From a virus: DNA of 38,288 nucleotides. A program made the position numbers and the translations under genes. Positions 35,987 through 38,288 of the stretch are shown here, piece after piece. The stretch lies in the IMG/VR virus record IMGVR_UViG_3300042543_000416, positions 1-38,288 of that record, one strand, 5' to 3'. The first letter of the stretch is position 1. The number at the start of each line of letters is the position of its first letter. Under the pieces are notes generated by a model that ran no database searches, was not told the DNA's origin, and saw only the letters and a program-made list of their open reading frames with translations.

Positions 35987-38288
35987 GCCCCCCATCCGGC
36001 GGATTCTTCCCATCCCAGCCACCCATTGTCAACGTTGATCTGTCTGGCGGCGCGCCGTCCGCTCGGGAGCTGCGGCAGAACCTGGCCACCACCAGGGCAG
36101 CGGTCGATCAGCTGATCGCGAATCAGGGCGCCCTGTCCGCTCAGATCAGCGGGGCCTCGGCTCAGCTGGTTATCGAATCGGCCCGGCGACACGCGGATCA
36201 ACTGGCGGCCCTCCTGGCCGATGCCGAGCGGCTCGAAGCGGCCACACCCCCGCCCCTGGTGCCACCTGCTCAGCTCCTGGCCAGCGCACAGGCGGCCCTT
36301 GCCCTTGGCCAGCCCATCCCCATCGTGTTCTGCCGACGGCGCGGCGGGCGCGGCGGAGCGCTTCATTTCCCTCCCGCCACAGAGGCGGCCTTCGAGGCCT
36401 CCCCCTCGGGATTCTCGGCGGCCTACCACTGCGTGCTCACGCAGGGGCAGATGGCATCCCTGGCGACGTGGCAGGTTCGCCAGGGCCCTTGCCGTGTCGG
36501 CGAGTTCAGTCAGAACTACGACCGCCGTGCGGGGGCGTGGGAGCCAGGGAATCAGGCCGTTCCCCAGGAGACCTACGAACTGCCAGATCTGCCGTCCCAG
36601 TGCGGTGGTGGTGGTGATTACCGGGGCCTGTCAACAATTGAGTTTCGTAACTCATATCCACCGGGATACCAAGGCTGGAACCGGGCCAGGAATGTTTTCA
36701 TCGAGTCCGGGATGGAGATTGAGCGCGGCAGGATCCTGGATGATGTAGTCGGGCCCAGTGACAATATCGTAGATCTCTGGTTATTCTGGCGGCAACAGAA
36801 TAATAGAATTCCTGATGATTTGATTGACTTCCCGTCATTGCTGACGGCGGCAAAATTCATCGAAGAATACGGATTGCTTTGTAATGCCGTATTTTCGGTG
36901 GAAACTGACATCGCAAACGATGTACTGCCCTGGTTCCTCCTGCAGGAACGCACCGTCGGCGGGAAACTAACACTGGTGCCCATGGTGCGCACGGACGAGG
37001 ATGGAATCGTGCCAGAGATCGCAACGAACCCTGATTGGGTGCTCACTGATGATGAAGTCGTGATGTCATTGTCTCTGGAGTCGCCAGACTTCAAGACGCT
37101 GGCCGATCAGCCGCTCATCGTGATGTGGCGGCAACAGTCTACAGAATATGATGTACCATTCAACCGCACGCTATACGTCAGCTCAACAGGGAACGGCCTG
37201 CAGGATGCGGCCACTACCTCCGCGCTGGATGTCATAGATCTATCGGCATGGTGCGACAATGAACAGCACGCTGCAAGGGTTGGCGCCTTCCACCATGCCA
37301 AGAAAATTCAGCAAAGATATTTCGGCACGCTGAACCTTCGCCCCGGTTCCCATACCGGTAGTATCACAAAGGGACAGATTGTGCAGGTTAAAATCACAAT
37401 CAGGTCGGATAGTGAGCCTGATTATCTCTATAATGAGTTCTTCATTGTTGACAACGTCTCCTATGCACCTGATGGGGGCGAGGCCCTGACGGTGGCTCAC
37501 TGGCCCGTTGATGGCGGTGGGCGGGGGCTATTGGACCTGGCGTTCCTGTTCGCCGCCGCCCCTGGGGAGATCCTCCCCCATCCGCCGGTTGGGGATTGCG
37601 ACCTGCCGGGGAGGGCTGATGACGAGACTATCCCAGAGGAGCAGACCACCACGATCCTGCCGTTTTCCCAGGGCGGTAGCGGGACCTTCGTCCCATCTGG
37701 CACCCCAGCCGGCGAGGGGGACACCAGCGGCCCCGGCCAGTCGTCCGAGGATCCCCCTGGGGACCTTGGCGGCGGAACCTATGGCCCTGCAGGCGCTGAG
37801 CCGCCAGAGGATACGGGCGGGAGGAAGGCCAAGGGTGATGGGAAGCCCGGCGGGCCATCCATTGGTGGGGCGGGAGGCTATGGCGAATACTGCACCGACG
37901 GGAAGGTGTTGCAGTATTCCTATCAGCTAAGGCGGCAGATTGAGATAGGCGGTACGGTTGAATGGATTCCGCTCACCGCCTATGGCAATCCGTTGGTCGC
38001 GGGTCTTGATAGTACAAGCTCCAGCGGATTGGAGACATACAGGCTGGTCTTTGGCGGAGAGACTGGCGGATTCGTAGAAACCAATCATTCAACATATCCA
38101 CCCTTTGAGATACTTGGCGGAACCGCAGTCTGTGGCGATGCACCCCCCGGCGCCCCACCAGTTGAGACCCCTGGGGTCGTGGTGAAGAAAGGCGACACCC
38201 TCTGGGGCATCGCCGGTCAGCAGCTGGGCGATCCGCAGCGGTGGCCTGAGATCCATGCACTGAATCTCAGGCACGTTCCCGACCCACG
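35983..38288 (+). CDS. Tail tip/hub protein with LysM domain (partial)
   Basis: An open frame of 768 codons from ATG 35983 with no stop before the window's right end, so its true length is unknown. Residues 1-100 are helical (RELRQNLATTRAAVDQLI...). Residues about 107-160 (ALGQPIPIVFCRRRGG, YHCVLTQGQMASL) follow the form of tail-tip attachment proteins of the gpJ type. A large mixed domain follows to about 500, then Gly/Pro-rich linkers (about 520-640). Residues about 731-768 (VVVKKGDTLWGIAGQQLGD, WPEIHALN) are a LysM peptidoglycan-binding domain. It probably forms the tail tip and contacts the cell wall. Confidence 0.8.
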   Translation, partial: MSPPSGGFFPSQPPIVNVDLSGGAPSARELRQNLATTRAAVDQLIANQGALSAQISGASAQLVIESARRHADQLAALLADAERLEAATPPPLVPPAQLLASAQAALALGQPIPIVFCRRRGGRGGALHFPPATEAAFEASPSGFSAAYHCVLTQGQMASLATWQVRQGPCRVGEFSQNYDRRAGAWEPGNQAVPQETYELPDLPSQCGGGGDYRGLSTIEFRNSYPPGYQGWNRARNVFIESGMEIERGRILDDVVGPSDNIVDLWLFWRQQNNRIPDDLIDFPSLLTAAKFIEEYGLLCNAVFSVETDIANDVLPWFLLQERTVGGKLTLVPMVRTDEDGIVPEIATNPDWVLTDDEVVMSLSLESPDFKTLADQPLIVMWRQQSTEYDVPFNRTLYVSSTGNGLQDAATTSALDVIDLSAWCDNEQHAARVGAFHHAKKIQQRYFGTLNLRPGSHTGSITKGQIVQVKITIRSDSEPDYLYNEFFIVDNVSYAPDGGEALTVAHWPVDGGGRGLLDLAFLFAAAPGEILPHPPVGDCDLPGRADDETIPEEQTTTILPFSQGGSGTFVPSGTPAGEGDTSGPGQSSEDPPGDLGGGTYGPAGAEPPEDTGGRKAKGDGKPGGPSIGGAGGYGEYCTDGKVLQYSYQLRRQIEIGGTVEWIPLTAYGNPLVAGLDSTSSSGLETYRLVFGGETGGFVETNHSTYPPFEILGGTAVCGDAPPGAPPVETPGVVVKKGDTLWGIAGQQLGDPQRWPEIHALNLRHVPDP

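Overview
The window is one contiguous, GC-rich (impression, not computed) segment of a tailed double-stranded DNA phage or prophage with lambda-like head genes and a long (sipho- or myo-type) tail. No integrase, lysogeny repressor, RNA polymerase, endolysin, rRNA or tRNA is visible, so lifestyle cannot be settled here. A cyanobacterial host (Synechococcus/Cyanobium type) is my inference: it rests on a TTTTCCACA-type DnaA box next to TTATCCACA, on many starts with C/A-rich leaders in place of a Shine-Dalgarno, and on the style of the fibre and lectin-like proteins. It is not proven.

Layout. Positions 69-10053 form a leftward early/replication arm. In order of transcription it holds dCTP deaminase (dcd), small proteins, an RNA-polymerase alpha-CTD-like protein, an NrdR-like zinc-ribbon protein, an SF2 helicase with a DNA-binding tail, a VRR-NUC nuclease, a Rad52-type annealing protein, Gp157, a two-OB-fold SSB, and a train of small unknown and membrane proteins joined by 4-8 nt stop/start overlaps. 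A 400-bp gap at 288-688 holds two inverted DnaA boxes and four copies of an 8-mer and looks like a replication origin or control region.

From 10134 everything runs rightward. A ribbon-helix-helix protein and a zinc-finger DUF3987 primase/helicase come first. From about 12.6 to 18.35 kb lies an accessory zone of very small genes: three related mini zinc-finger proteins, a GIY-YIG nuclease, membrane peptides and several unknowns. It is punctuated by four promoter-like modules of identical geometry and by a large convergent array of TGTCGGCT repeats around an AT-rich core (16937-17233).

From 18.4 kb the morphogenesis genes follow: a gpZ-like protein, small and large terminase, gpW-like joiner, portal, a ClpP-protease/major-capsid fusion, DUF2190 decoration protein, head-tail joiner, two fibre/lectin-type proteins, two small membrane proteins, tail terminator, tail tube, two tail-assembly proteins, tape measure, a minor tail protein, and a large tail-tip protein with a LysM domain that runs off the right edge.

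How the parts may work together: a 28-bp operator with three CTAG cores exactly 11 bp apart occurs at both the Rad52 promoter region and the dcd/RHH divergent promoter region, suggesting that the RHH protein encoded beside one copy controls both arms. A helix-turn-helix domain at the C-terminus of the early helicase is 27/48 identical to the N-terminus of the small terminase, which suggests a shared DNA target for replication and packaging. Both proposals are inferences from sequence pattern.
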